DNA of 64,000 nucleotides from Tateyamaria sp. ANG-S1 (GTDB taxonomy: Bacteria > Pseudomonadota > Alphaproteobacteria > Rhodobacterales > Rhodobacteraceae): positions 744,001 to 808,000 of the forward strand of contig NZ_JWLL01000006.1 of assembly GCF_000814025.1 (NCBI RefSeq). Direction: 5' to 3'. Each line of letters opens with the position of its first letter. Positions within the stretch are counted from its first letter, which is position 1. A model generated the notes under the pieces. The model was not told where the DNA came from and did not search any database. It worked only from the letters and a program-made list of their open reading frames with translations. Shown here one piece after another: positions 54,869-63,499 of this stretch. Position numbers and translations under genes: made by a program.

Positions 54869-55303
54869 ATGCACCTCGCCGATCCGATCACCCAGCCGCA
54901 ATTCTATCGCGATGTCGCGGGCAAACGGTTTGCGGCATGGATCATCGACACCATCATCATCGGCCTGTTCTGTCTGCTGATCGTGCCCTTCACGGCGTTT
55001 TTGGCGCTCTTCGTGTTTATGGGTCTCTATGCAGTCGTGGGTTTCATGTACCGTATGATCACGCTCGCCACCGGGTCCGCCACGTGGGGCATGCGCCTGA
55101 TGGCGATCGAGTTACGCGATGCCTCTGGCGCGCGTTTCGATCTGGGACAGGCCTTTCTGCACACGTTGGGCTACACGGTCAGCTGGGCGGTCGCGCCCTT
55201 GCAATTGATCTCGATTGTCCTGATGGCCACATCCAACCGAGGCCAAGGTTTGACCGACATCGTGATGGGCAGCGCCGCGCTCAATCGTCGTGCCCGGGCC
55301 TGA
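54869..55303 (+). CDS. RDD-family membrane protein
   Basis: 144 residues. The family opening FYRDVAGKRFAAWIIDTIIIGL contains the Arg-Asp pattern in the first helix, followed by a long hydrophobic stretch, the ATWGMRLMAIELRD loop and QGLTDIVMGSAAL near the end. Function in this family is unclear, with transport suggested for some members. GGAG precedes the ATG at 54869; an ATG seven codons upstream sits right behind a hairpin. Confidence 0.87.
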   Translation: MHLADPITQPQFYRDVAGKRFAAWIIDTIIIGLFCLLIVPFTAFLALFVFMGLYAVVGFMYRMITLATGSATWGMRLMAIELRDASGARFDLGQAFLHTLGYTVSWAVAPLQLISIVLMATSNRGQGLTDIVMGSAALNRRARA

Positions 55304-55372
55304 CGGCACGTTACACACTTGTCAGCACAAGAAGCGCTGGTATCATCTCCGCGAAATAGTCATTGGATCCCG

Positions 55373-56197
55373 ATGCGCCACACGCTTCCCCTTGCTCCGC
55401 AGTTCTACGTGACTGCGCCACAGCCCTGCCCGTATCTTGACGGGCGGATGGAGCGGAAGCTGTTTACCGCACTGCAGGGTGAAAACGCCGAAAAACTCAA
55501 TGACAGCCTGAGCCAGCAGGGCTTTCGCCGCTCTCAGAACGTGCTCTACCGCCCGTCCTGCGCGGACTGCTCGGCCTGCCTTTCGGCACGGATTGATGTA
55601 TCGGCCTTCAAGCCGTCCAAGAGCCAGAAAAGAACCAGCAAGCGGAACGCGAATCTGGAGCGGCGCGCGACCTCGCCTTGGGCGACCGAGGACCAGTATG
55701 CCCTGTTCCGCGAATATCTCGACAGCCGCCATGCTGATGGTGGCATGGCCGATATGGACGTGTTCGAATTCGCCGCCATGATCGAAGAGACCCCGATCCG
55801 CAGCCGGGTTATCGAGTATCTGGACAAGACCTCGGGCGATCTGATCGGCGTAAGCCTGACGGATGTCCTGAGCGACGGGCTCAGCATGGTCTACAGCTTT
55901 TACGCGCCGGACATGCAGCGGCACTCGCTGGGGACCTATATGATCCTTGATCACATCAAGATCGCGCAGGAGGCGAACCTGCCTTATGTCTACCTTGGCT
56001 ACTGGGTGCCCGGCAGTCAGAAAATGGGGTACAAGTCCAAGTTTTCCGGGCTTGAGGTCTACCTTGGCGGGCGCTGGCAGAAGATGCGGGATCCGGAGAA
56101 TTTCAGCCCCGATACGCACCCCTTGTCGACCGATCCGATTGCGGAGCAGGTGGCCAATATTTCGCTGCCGGACACGCGGCCGACCCATAAGCCTTGA
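55373..56197 (+). CDS. bpt: Aspartate/glutamate leucyltransferase
   Basis: Transfers Leu from tRNA to N-terminal Asp or Glu, marking proteins for the N-degron pathway. 274 residues. The N-terminal Cys cluster [18 protein letters not shown] (~55-75) and the GNAT-like catalytic part ([43 protein letters not shown]) match the ATE/Bpt family. The ATG at 55373 is chosen because PLAPQFYVT follows, as in relatives. Confidence 0.93.
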   Translation: MRHTLPLAPQFYVTAPQPCPYLDGRMERKLFTALQGENAEKLNDSLSQQGFRRSQNVLYRPSCADCSACLSARIDVSAFKPSKSQKRTSKRNANLERRATSPWATEDQYALFREYLDSRHADGGMADMDVFEFAAMIEETPIRSRVIEYLDKTSGDLIGVSLTDVLSDGLSMVYSFYAPDMQRHSLGTYMILDHIKIAQEANLPYVYLGYWVPGSQKMGYKSKFSGLEVYLGGRWQKMRDPENFSPDTHPLSTDPIAEQVANISLPDTRPTHKP

Positions 56198-56308
56198 ATG
56201 GGCGTCCCATTGTGGGACGGCTTAGCACCTACGTGGAATCAAGGGCTTGCGGGGGTGGATTTACTCTTTGTTAGGAGTTGCGGTGACTACCGCTGCGCCC
56301 TTGGCTTC

Positions 56309-56497
56309 GGGGCTCCGCCCATTCGCAGGCGAAACGCTCCCCCAGAGCGTTTCCGGGAAGCCTGTTGCTCCGGGGCTCCGCCCATTCGAACCTCAAACAC
56401 TCCCCCACGGCGTTTGCCGCTGCGCGGACCGGTTCGAATTCCCTGTTTCAAAAAAATCCTGGGGGAGCCGCCATGGGCGGCGGGGGCAAAGCCCCCT
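56309..56497. repeat. Cloverleaf-forming repeat, two tandem units (copy 3)
   Basis: Units start at 56309 and 56372 with GGGGCTCCGCCCATTCG. In the second, outer arms ATTCGAACC (56384-56392) and GGTTCGAAT (56431-56439) pair perfectly, with inner CCGC/GCGG hairpin at 56417-56427. The other inner hairpin is a hybrid: left arm AAACACTC, right arm GGCGTTT, matching the two different units of copy 2. The tail GCCGCCATGGGCGGC and GGGGGCAAAGCCCCC is shared with copy 2. It sits between convergent bpt and dctM in a 344-base gap that holds no other gene. Confidence 0.8.
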
Positions 56498-56507
56498 CAT
56501 AATGAAG

Positions 56508-56533
56508 CAAGGGCGGCCATTTGGCCGCCCTTT
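56508..56533. terminator. Terminator downstream of the TRAP operon
   Basis: GGGCGGCC (56511-56518) pairs with GGCCGCCC (56523-56530) over four bases, with TTTCCTTT on the plus side. It lies nine bases after the leftward dctM stop and would serve that operon and anything read through from bpt. Confidence 0.8.
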
Positions 56534-56541
56534 CCTTTGGA

Positions 56542-58896
56542 TCAGTTCGGGATCAGGTCCGGAATGAGGGTCACGATCCCCGGGAACGTCCACAAGAGCG
56601 CGAGCCCTGCCACCTGGATCAACACGAAGGGGATGATCCCGCGGTAGATGTGGCCGGTCGTGACCTCCTTCGGTGCAACCCCCCTGAGATAGAAGAGCGC
56701 AAAGCCGAAGGGCGGTGTCAGGAAGGACGTCTGCAGGTTCACCGCGATCATGATCGTCACCCATTTGGGATCAAACGTGCCGCCGTAGATCACAGGTCCC
56801 ACAATCGGGATCACGATGTAGATGATCTCGAGGAAGTCCAGAACGAAGCCCAGCACGAACAGCACCAGCATCACGATCAGGAAGACCGTGAACTCGTTGT
56901 CAAAGGACTTGAGGAACTGTTGGATGTAATGCTCGCCCCCGAAGGAGATGACCACGAGGTTCAGAAGCTGCGAGCCGATGAGGATGGTGAAGACCATCGA
57001 CGTGACCTTGGCCGTCTCCCGCACCACCGGCGACAGAACGCCCGAGGTGTAGAGGATCCAGCACGAGAACAGCAGACCGAACAGCGCATAGAGATAGGCG
57101 CCATAGGCCACGAAGAAGGCGAACCAGCTTTGCGCGGACACGTTCTGCTGGTTGATCCGCAGATCGAAGTTCACCCCGACAAGGATACAGACCACGATGG
57201 CCAACGTGGACCAGATGATCACCTTGGGGCTACGGTCCATATCCGTCAGCTTCCGGTAGGCCGCGAGCATGATCGCCCCACCTGCCCCCAGTGCAGCCGC
57301 AGGCGTCGGGTTGGTGATGCCGCCCAGGATCGAGCCAAGCACGGCGACGATCAGGATCAGCGGCGGGAAGACCACGCGCACCAGCTCGTTCTGGGCGCAA
57401 CGCTTCACGCCCTCGACCACGCCATACATGATCAGCGCGAAGGGGATCGCCATGACGAACACGTAGTAGCCCGCGCTGTTGAGCGGCCCGAGCAGGATGA
57501 TGTCAGCCATAAGCGCCAACACCACCCCGATCCCACCGATCAGCAGCGGCTGGTTTTCACGGCTGGGCGCGATGCCCTTGGCCGTGGTCAGGATCAGGCC
57601 GAGCAGGACCAGCAGGATGGCCGTGCCTGTGCCGATGGGCGCTGCATTTGCGACCTTGGCGTCGACAGCTGCGGCGAATTCCTCGTCCGTGAGGCGCTGG
57701 GATTGCTGCACGCCACCGTTGGCGTCGATCTCTTCCTGTTGAGCGACAGCGTCGTCCCAGGCCGCCTGACCATGCAATTCGATCATCGCCGCTTTGCACT
57801 CGTCACCGACATTGGTGCGCAGGCTGGCTGATTGACCAATGTCAGAGAAGGCCGAGACCTGCGTGGATTGGCTGCCCACGACGTTGAGGTTGCCCAGCAG
57901 GATCGTGCCCACGATGATCAGGACAGGTGCGCCCAGGAACCATGTGAAGGCTTCGTTGCGGGTGATCGGTTCGGCGTTGGTGGCGCCCATTTCGACCGCA
58001 GGCGCCTTGTCCGGGTTCAAAAGCGCGTAGCCGAAGGCGTAGAGCGCATAGAGCAGCGCCAGCATGATCCCCGGCAGGAGTGCCGCCTGGAACAGCGTGC
58101 CCACCGACACGACCGCAGGTTCCCCCAAATAGGTCAGCGCGTCGGTACAGCCCGCAAGCTGCGCGCGGTTTTCCTGTGCGGCCGAATAAAGGTCACCGGC
58201 CAGCGTGCCCAGAAGAACGATCACAATAGAGGGCGGAATGATCTGCCCCAGCGTGCCGGAGGCCGCGATGACCCCTGTTGCGATTTCCGGCGAGTAGTTG
58301 TTGCGCAGCATGGTCGGCAGGGCGAGCAGACCCATCGTGACCACGGTTGCGCCAACGATCCCGGTGGAGGCCGCGAGGAACGCGCCCACGACAACAATCG
58401 ACACCGCCAGACCGCCGGGCAGCGGGCCAAAGACGCGCGCCATGGTGGTCAGCAGGTCGTTTGCAATCTTGGACCGCTCCAGTGTGATGCCCATCAGCAC
58501 GAACATCAGCACCGCCAGCAGCGTTTCAATCGACTGGCCCGCGAGGACACGTTCGTTCATCCGGTTCACGACAAAGGACACGTTGCGGTCAAGCGCCACT
58601 TCCCAGCCACGGGGGAAGACGGGTTCACCGATGCGCGGCAAGTCCGGGTATCGGAAGACGCTGATCGTGTCGGGTTTGATGCCTGAGTTCACGAGGTCGC
58701 GGTAGGCTTGTGTGCTTTGGTCAATCGCCTGGTGGATCAGTAGCCCCGCACTGTCGAGTGCAGCGATGATCCCGAAGGAAATGACACCCGCCCCCGCGAT
58801 GGCGAAAGCCACGGGAAAGCCGGAAAGAATGCCGCCGAAGAGGCAGATAAAGACGATGATCAGGCCGATCTCTACGCCATCAAGTCCAAACAACAT
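56542..58896 (-). CDS. dctM: TRAP transporter large permease (DctM), enlarged
   Basis: Inner-membrane, Na+-driven solute importer. 784 residues against roughly 430 for common DctM. Canonical segments: IIFICLFGGILSGFPVAFA-type start, LLALPTMLRNNYSPEIATGVIAASGTLGQIIPPS and the C-terminal NLQTSFLTPPFGFALFYLRGVAP. Extra material: a soluble loop near residues 65-120 and a long one near 350-440 rich in Asp/Glu/Gln, plus additional membrane helices in the middle. Such large forms accompany TakP-like binding proteins. Last gene of dctP-dctQ-dctM. Confidence 0.93.
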   Translation of the reverse strand: MLFGLDGVEIGLIIVFICLFGGILSGFPVAFAIAGAGVISFGIIAALDSAGLLIHQAIDQSTQAYRDLVNSGIKPDTISVFRYPDLPRIGEPVFPRGWEVALDRNVSFVVNRMNERVLAGQSIETLLAVLMFVLMGITLERSKIANDLLTTMARVFGPLPGGLAVSIVVVGAFLAASTGIVGATVVTMGLLALPTMLRNNYSPEIATGVIAASGTLGQIIPPSIVIVLLGTLAGDLYSAAQENRAQLAGCTDALTYLGEPAVVSVGTLFQAALLPGIMLALLYALYAFGYALLNPDKAPAVEMGATNAEPITRNEAFTWFLGAPVLIIVGTILLGNLNVVGSQSTQVSAFSDIGQSASLRTNVGDECKAAMIELHGQAAWDDAVAQQEEIDANGGVQQSQRLTDEEFAAAVDAKVANAAPIGTGTAILLVLLGLILTTAKGIAPSRENQPLLIGGIGVVLALMADIILLGPLNSAGYYVFVMAIPFALIMYGVVEGVKRCAQNELVRVVFPPLILIVAVLGSILGGITNPTPAAALGAGGAIMLAAYRKLTDMDRSPKVIIWSTLAIVVCILVGVNFDLRINQQNVSAQSWFAFFVAYGAYLYALFGLLFSCWILYTSGVLSPVVRETAKVTSMVFTILIGSQLLNLVVISFGGEHYIQQFLKSFDNEFTVFLIVMLVLFVLGFVLDFLEIIYIVIPIVGPVIYGGTFDPKWVTIMIAVNLQTSFLTPPFGFALFYLRGVAPKEVTTGHIYRGIIPFVLIQVAGLALLWTFPGIVTLIPDLIPN

Positions 58897-58962
58897 GGGT
58901 CAGCCCTTACTTGAGTTCTTGGGTGCGCGTGCTGCGCGAATTGGATGTTTGAGCGGCCATCA

Positions 58963-59919
58963 TCAGTGTGTCCCCTCGTAGGCTTCTTCGCCCTCGCCCA
59001 GGCTGTCGCGGTCGAGGTATTTGCCTGCGCTTTCTTCGCCTTCCTTCCATTCGAGGAAGGAGCGGTAGAAGAAGGCAATGGCGTGCAGGAAGACGAGCCC
59101 GGCAAAGGCCACCAGCAGGATTTTGAACAGGAAGTAGCCGTTGAAGCCGTTGGGGCTGAAGCCGATGGTTTCGACGTTCCAGCGCACCGCCCGTGCCGAG
59201 CGTTCCGCCCGTTCGAGGTCCCAGCTTGCCGCCGGTTTCGGAGTCACCAGGTGCCGCCACAGGAAGTACCAGCCATACATCCAGATCAGCGTGGCCGAGG
59301 GTGCCATGAACAGGACACAGCCGCACATGTCGATGATGCGCTTGGTCCGGTGCTTGACCGCCGAGTAGATCAGGTCGACCCGCACGTGTCCGCCCTGCAC
59401 AAACGTATAGGTGACGCAAAGGCAGACGACGAGTGCGTTGTAGAGTTTCAGCTCTTCCGCAAACCACGAGATGTCGAATTGCAGCGGGATGCCGAAGCCG
59501 ATGGAGATGTCGGGCCGGGTGAAGATCCGCTGCATGAACACGATGATGATCTGCTGGATCACCATCAAGAGACCCGCCCAGGCAAAGAAGCGGCCGGTGG
59601 TGTTGGCGATGCCCTCCATCACCCGCACGCAGCCCCACATGAATTCGTTGCGCCAGAGCCCGATGGCCGTGACCACGACGATGATCGCGAGGATGGCAAA
59701 GAAGAACTCGACCGAGCCGCCGTAGTAGATGAATTTCATCAGCGACAGCTTGTCTTCGTCGGTGTTGGCCCAGGTGACCCAGTCCAGCCATGACCCCGGG
59801 TGGCTGATCGCATAGGCGATGTTGTAGAAGGCCATTGCGAGGTTCTGAAAGAACCACAGGATGCCGTCTATCAACGTTGCAAAGGTGCCCGCGGCTTCCG
59901 CCCCGTTCTCGTTTTCCAT
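58963..59919 (-). CDS. dctQ: TRAP transporter small permease (DctQ), long form
   Basis: 318 residues; most DctQ proteins are about 170. The core is still visible: LLMVIQQIIIVFMQRIF, then the GGHVRVDLIYSAVKHRTKRIIDM loop characteristic of DctQ, and a C-terminal helix. The first 95 residues add an N-terminal helix-containing extension, and residues 230-280 form a soluble loop. Stop 66 bases before dctM, which has its own start; a tiny frame of 18 codons in that gap is not called. Confidence 0.9.
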   Translation of the reverse strand: MENENGAEAAGTFATLIDGILWFFQNLAMAFYNIAYAISHPGSWLDWVTWANTDEDKLSLMKFIYYGGSVEFFFAILAIIVVVTAIGLWRNEFMWGCVRVMEGIANTTGRFFAWAGLLMVIQQIIIVFMQRIFTRPDISIGFGIPLQFDISWFAEELKLYNALVVCLCVTYTFVQGGHVRVDLIYSAVKHRTKRIIDMCGCVLFMAPSATLIWMYGWYFLWRHLVTPKPAASWDLERAERSARAVRWNVETIGFSPNGFNGYFLFKILLVAFAGLVFLHAIAFFYRSFLEWKEGEESAGKYLDRDSLGEGEEAYEGTH

Positions 59920-59984
59920 GGATGTGCCCCCTGCGATGCGGCCCTGTGCTGGCCCGCGGATCGCCTCAGTTCCTCACGTGGACC

Positions 59985-60009
59985 AAGGGCCCCGATCATC
60001 GGGGCCCTT
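59985..60009 (-). terminator. Strong hairpin between dctP and dctQ
   Basis: AAGGGCCCC (59985-59993) pairs with GGGGCCCTT (60001-60009) over seven bases, 22 bases after the dctP stop. A hairpin here typically lowers permease expression relative to the abundant binding protein, by partial termination or by stabilising the dctP message. Confidence 0.75.
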
Positions 60010-60031
60010 GATGTGGTTTGATGGTGTCGGC

Positions 60032-61117
60032 TTAGCCGCCCAGCACGCGCACGCGCTGTTGGACGTAGTAGCCGTCGGATTTGTTAATCCAGCTTGCGGA
60101 GTTGGCGAGGCTGGCTTCGAACGAGGCGCGGATTTTCGCAAAGAGCTCGTCGCCCATGTTCTCGTCCATGACCTCTGCCGAGGCGGCACCGAATGCGTCC
60201 CAGACGTCGTCCGAGAATTGCAGCGTCTTGACGCCCTGCTGTTGCAGACGGGCCAGGGCCGCACCATTGTTGGCCAGTGTTTCGGCCAGCTGGTAGTGCG
60301 TGGTGGCGCGCGATGCGTTGGTCAGGATCGCTTGCTGTTGCGGTGTCAGGTCGTTCCAGACGTCGAGGTTGACGTTGGCGGCCAGAGCCGAGCCAGGCTC
60401 GTGGAAGCCGGCGGTGTAGTAGACTTTCGCCACTTCCTGGAAGCCCGCGCGTTCGTCAGCCATCGGGCCAACCCACTCCAGACCGTCGAGGGCACCAGAG
60501 GACAGCGCCTGATACAGTTCGCCACCGGGGATGTTTTGGACGGATGCGCCCAGTTTACCCAGAACCTTGCCGCCCAGACCGGGCATACGGAACTTCAGGC
60601 CGTTGAAGTCAGCCGCTGAGTTGATCTCGTTGCGGAACCAGCCACCGGATTGCGAACCGGAGTTACCGGCCAGCAGACCCTTGAGGTTGAAGATTTCGCC
60701 CAGCTCGTCGTGCAGCTCCTGGCCGCCGCCGTGCTCGTACCAGTTGGTCACTTCCTGCGCGGTGCCGCCGAAGGGCACGGCGGTGAAGTAGGCGTAGCCC
60801 GGGTGCTGACCGATGAAGTAGTAGTCAGCCGAGTGATACATGTCCGCCTGGCCCGACGACACGGCGTCGAACACTTCGAAGGCGCCCACAAGCTCACCGG
60901 GGGCTTTTTTCTCGATGGTCAGCTGGCCATCGGACATCGCGCCCACGAATTGCTCAAGATACGTTGCCGCATCATCCAGAACGGCAAAGCCGCGCGGCCA
61001 CGAGGTGACCATTGTCAGCGTGCGCTTGCCTTGCGCATACGCCGGTGCGGCCAGCGTCGTGGCGGCGGCAGCCGAACCACCCAGTGCCGATGTCTTTAGA
61101 AAAGAACGACGATCCAT
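60032..61117 (-). CDS. dctP: TRAP substrate-binding protein, TakP-like (Tat-exported)
   Basis: 361 residues. Twin-arginine signal MDRRSFLKTSALGGSAAAATTLAAPAYA. The mature part matches the DctP fold with landmarks of the alpha-keto-acid protein TakP: SGSQSGGWFRNEI, MPGLGGKVLGKLGASV, and LDGLEWVGPMADERAGFQEV; the Arg in GGWFR and the Trp/Glu in LEWVGP contact substrate and cation in that family. A keto acid or other monocarboxylate is the likely substrate (inference). The ATG at 61117 starts the Tat signal. Divergent from the histidine kinase, 283 bases apart. Confidence 0.93.
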   Translation of the reverse strand: MDRRSFLKTSALGGSAAAATTLAAPAYAQGKRTLTMVTSWPRGFAVLDDAATYLEQFVGAMSDGQLTIEKKAPGELVGAFEVFDAVSSGQADMYHSADYYFIGQHPGYAYFTAVPFGGTAQEVTNWYEHGGGQELHDELGEIFNLKGLLAGNSGSQSGGWFRNEINSAADFNGLKFRMPGLGGKVLGKLGASVQNIPGGELYQALSSGALDGLEWVGPMADERAGFQEVAKVYYTAGFHEPGSALAANVNLDVWNDLTPQQQAILTNASRATTHYQLAETLANNGAALARLQQQGVKTLQFSDDVWDAFGAASAEVMDENMGDELFAKIRASFEASLANSASWINKSDGYYVQQRVRVLGG

Positions 61118-61400
61118 AGAGATACTCCTCCCAATTATAACACCCGTCCCCTCCCAGGGCGGGCGGATCGTTTCGAGTGCGGCCACATTAGTGATGAGGT
61201 CCGCGAAGAAAATACCTAGTACTGCGTAGAAAGCTGGCAATTTGCCGATTTTGGTCAGGATTTTTCACCAATTTCACCATCGCTAAACGCCCCGAACACA
61301 CCGAAGTCATCCTGTTAGCGCGATCAAAACACCCCCTGCCCCTTTGATTCGAGCGCCATTCCGCGTATCGAATCAGACTGTGCGCGACATCTTTTCCCAT

Positions 61401-62810
61401 ATGCGCCTGAGCTATGCGCAGAAGCTGTCCCTTGTGGCGGCGGTTCCGCTGATCCTTGCGGTGGCGGCCATTGCCTTGCTTGTGGCCGTACAGTCCCGTG
61501 CGCTGGCCGAGCGCGAGATACAGGCGCTGGAATCGCAACTGATCGAGGCCAAGAAGCGCGAGTTGCGCAATTACGTCACGCAGGCCCGCAACGGGTTCTA
61601 CTTTATCTACGGCTCTGCCGCCCCTGACGATCAGGAGGCGAAGGATCAGGTGGCCCAGATCCTTTCTGCGATGATTTACGGGGATGAGGGGTTTTTCTTT
61701 GTTTATGATTATGACGGCACGAACCTCGTGAACCCGCGCCAGACCAACATGATCAACCGCAACCATCTGGAGCTGACCGACAGCGATGGCACGCCCGTGG
61801 TGGCGCGCCTGATCGACATTGCGCGGCAGGGCGACGGATACCTGACCCATCTGTGGCCCAAGCCATCGAACGGGCAAGAGGCCGAGATGATCACCTATGT
61901 CACATCCTTCCCGTCGTGGCGGTGGGCTGTGGGGACAGGCGTGTTCATCGACGATGTGCTGACATCTGTGGCCGAAGCGCGCGCGGATGTGGAGACGCGG
62001 GTGCAGCGCACCTTCTACTATATATCAGGCATTACGCTGGCCGCTCTGCTGATGGTGTTCGGGTCGGGCATGGCGCTGAACATTCGCGAGCGGCGTCTGG
62101 CGGACGCCAAGCTGAAGAAGCTGACCCAGCGTGTGTTTGACGCGCAGGAAGAGGAACGTGGCCGTGTGGCGCGCGAATTGCATGACGGGATCAGCCAGAT
62201 CCTTGTGGGCGTGCGCTACGCGCTCGACAGTGCGCGGCGGCGTCTGGACAAGGGCAATGGTGATCCGACCACGCCCCTGACCCAAGGCATCGAAAACCTG
62301 GGCACCGCGATTTCCGAGGTCCGGCGCATCAGCCGTGACCTGCGCCCCGGTGCGCTGGATGATCTGGGGCTTGGCCCGGCGCTGAAGGCACTGGTGGAGG
62401 ATTTTGCCACCCGCACCGGCGTTGAAACGGAGTTCAATACGGTGGTGTTCCGAAACCGGCTGGATCAGGACGCCAAGATCGCGCTTTACCGGATTGCGCA
62501 GGAGGCACTGACCAATATCGAGCGGCATGCGGCGGCGACATATGTGTCCGTGGACATCCGCGGCCACAAGCGCGGCGCGACGCTGCGCATTTCGGACAAT
62601 GGTGTCGGGCTGGACCGGACGCTGAGCCGCCGATCCTCAGGCATCGGGTTGCGCAATATGCAGGAACGGGTCGAGCAACTGGACGGCACCTTGCGTATCC
62701 TGTCAGGTGCCGGGCCCGATGGTGGTACGGTGATCGAGGCGACTGTCCCCTTGACCCATCTGTTGCCGCCCGAAACCGCGACGACCAAGAAGGAGCGCGC
62801 ACGCGCATGA
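61401..62810 (+). CDS. Cache-domain sensor histidine kinase (NarL/HisKA_3 type)
   Basis: 469 residues. A membrane helix (LVAAVPLILAVAAIALLVAV), a periplasmic single-Cache domain (about 45-195) with MIYGDEGFFFVYDYDGTNLVNP and SFPSWRWAVGTGVF, and a second helix (~205-225). Then HisKA_3 with the phosphorylated His in RGRVARELHDGISQILVGV, and an HATPase domain (ALTNIERHAAATYVSV; ISDNGVGLD; GIGLRNMQERV). Cache domains often bind small carboxylates, which suits the divergent TRAP operon. The stop overlaps the regulator start by ATGA. I use the first ATG; a TTG 19 codons upstream is possible. Confidence 0.92.
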   Translation: MRLSYAQKLSLVAAVPLILAVAAIALLVAVQSRALAEREIQALESQLIEAKKRELRNYVTQARNGFYFIYGSAAPDDQEAKDQVAQILSAMIYGDEGFFFVYDYDGTNLVNPRQTNMINRNHLELTDSDGTPVVARLIDIARQGDGYLTHLWPKPSNGQEAEMITYVTSFPSWRWAVGTGVFIDDVLTSVAEARADVETRVQRTFYYISGITLAALLMVFGSGMALNIRERRLADAKLKKLTQRVFDAQEEERGRVARELHDGISQILVGVRYALDSARRRLDKGNGDPTTPLTQGIENLGTAISEVRRISRDLRPGALDDLGLGPALKALVEDFATRTGVETEFNTVVFRNRLDQDAKIALYRIAQEALTNIERHAAATYVSVDIRGHKRGATLRISDNGVGLDRTLSRRSSGIGLRNMQERVEQLDGTLRILSGAGPDGGTVIEATVPLTHLLPPETATTKKERARA

Positions 62811-63451
62811 CCGACACTATTCGCGTTCTTATCGTTGACGATCATCCGATGGTCGCCCAGGGCATTCAATCCGTGCTGGAGGATCAGGACGGGATCAGCG
62901 TTGTCGGCACCCTAAGCAACGGCCGCATGCTGATGGACCAGTTGGATGATTTTGACCCCGACGTGATCCTGATGGATCTGAACATGCCTGAAATGGGCGG
63001 GCTGACGGCCACCGAACTGGTGTTGGAGAAGCGCCCGGGCACCCGGATTCTGATCCTGTCGATGCATGACAGTCCCGAATATATCTCGTCCGCGCTGAGC
63101 CATGGGGCGATGGGCTATGTCCTGAAGGACGTGCCCACGGAGGAGATCGCCGAGGCGGTCGAGACCGTGATGAAGGGCGAACGGTACCTGTGCACGGGGG
63201 CCGAGGGGGCGATTGCGCCCAAGCGGTCGGACACGGCCGGTGCGCTGACGGGGCGCGAACAGACGATCCTGCTGCAACTGGCACAAGGGCTATCAAACAA
63301 AGAGGTGGCGATTGCACTCGACATCTCGGTCCGGACGGTCGAGACGCATCGCAAGAATATCAAGCGGAAGCTCGGCATATCCTCGACCGCTGGTTTGACG
63401 CGCTATGCGTTGGAGCATGGGGTGTTGCAGGGGACGGGAAACGCGCTGTAG
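62807..63451 (+). CDS. LuxR/NarL-type response regulator
   Basis: 214 residues. Receiver domain (1-120) with acidic VDDHP, phospho-acceptor Asp in VILMDLNMPEMGG, Ser/Thr ILSMHDS and Lys VLKDV; a LuxR helix-turn-helix (145-205) with LTGREQTILLQLAQGLSNKEVAIALDISVRTVETHRKNI. Coupled to the Cache kinase. The likely targets include the TRAP operon across the divergent promoter region. Confidence 0.95.
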   Translation: MTDTIRVLIVDDHPMVAQGIQSVLEDQDGISVVGTLSNGRMLMDQLDDFDPDVILMDLNMPEMGGLTATELVLEKRPGTRILILSMHDSPEYISSALSHGAMGYVLKDVPTEEIAEAVETVMKGERYLCTGAEGAIAPKRSDTAGALTGREQTILLQLAQGLSNKEVAIALDISVRTVETHRKNIKRKLGISSTAGLTRYALEHGVLQGTGNAL

Positions 63452-63499
63452 CCGCCCGGCACTAACCATTTCTACATTCATTGCTGGCAAGTGGGGTAT

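Noticed and set aside
58907-58963. An 18-codon frame between dctQ and dctM
   Set aside because: Too short to support; its ATG merely overlaps the dctQ stop and there is no conserved feature.
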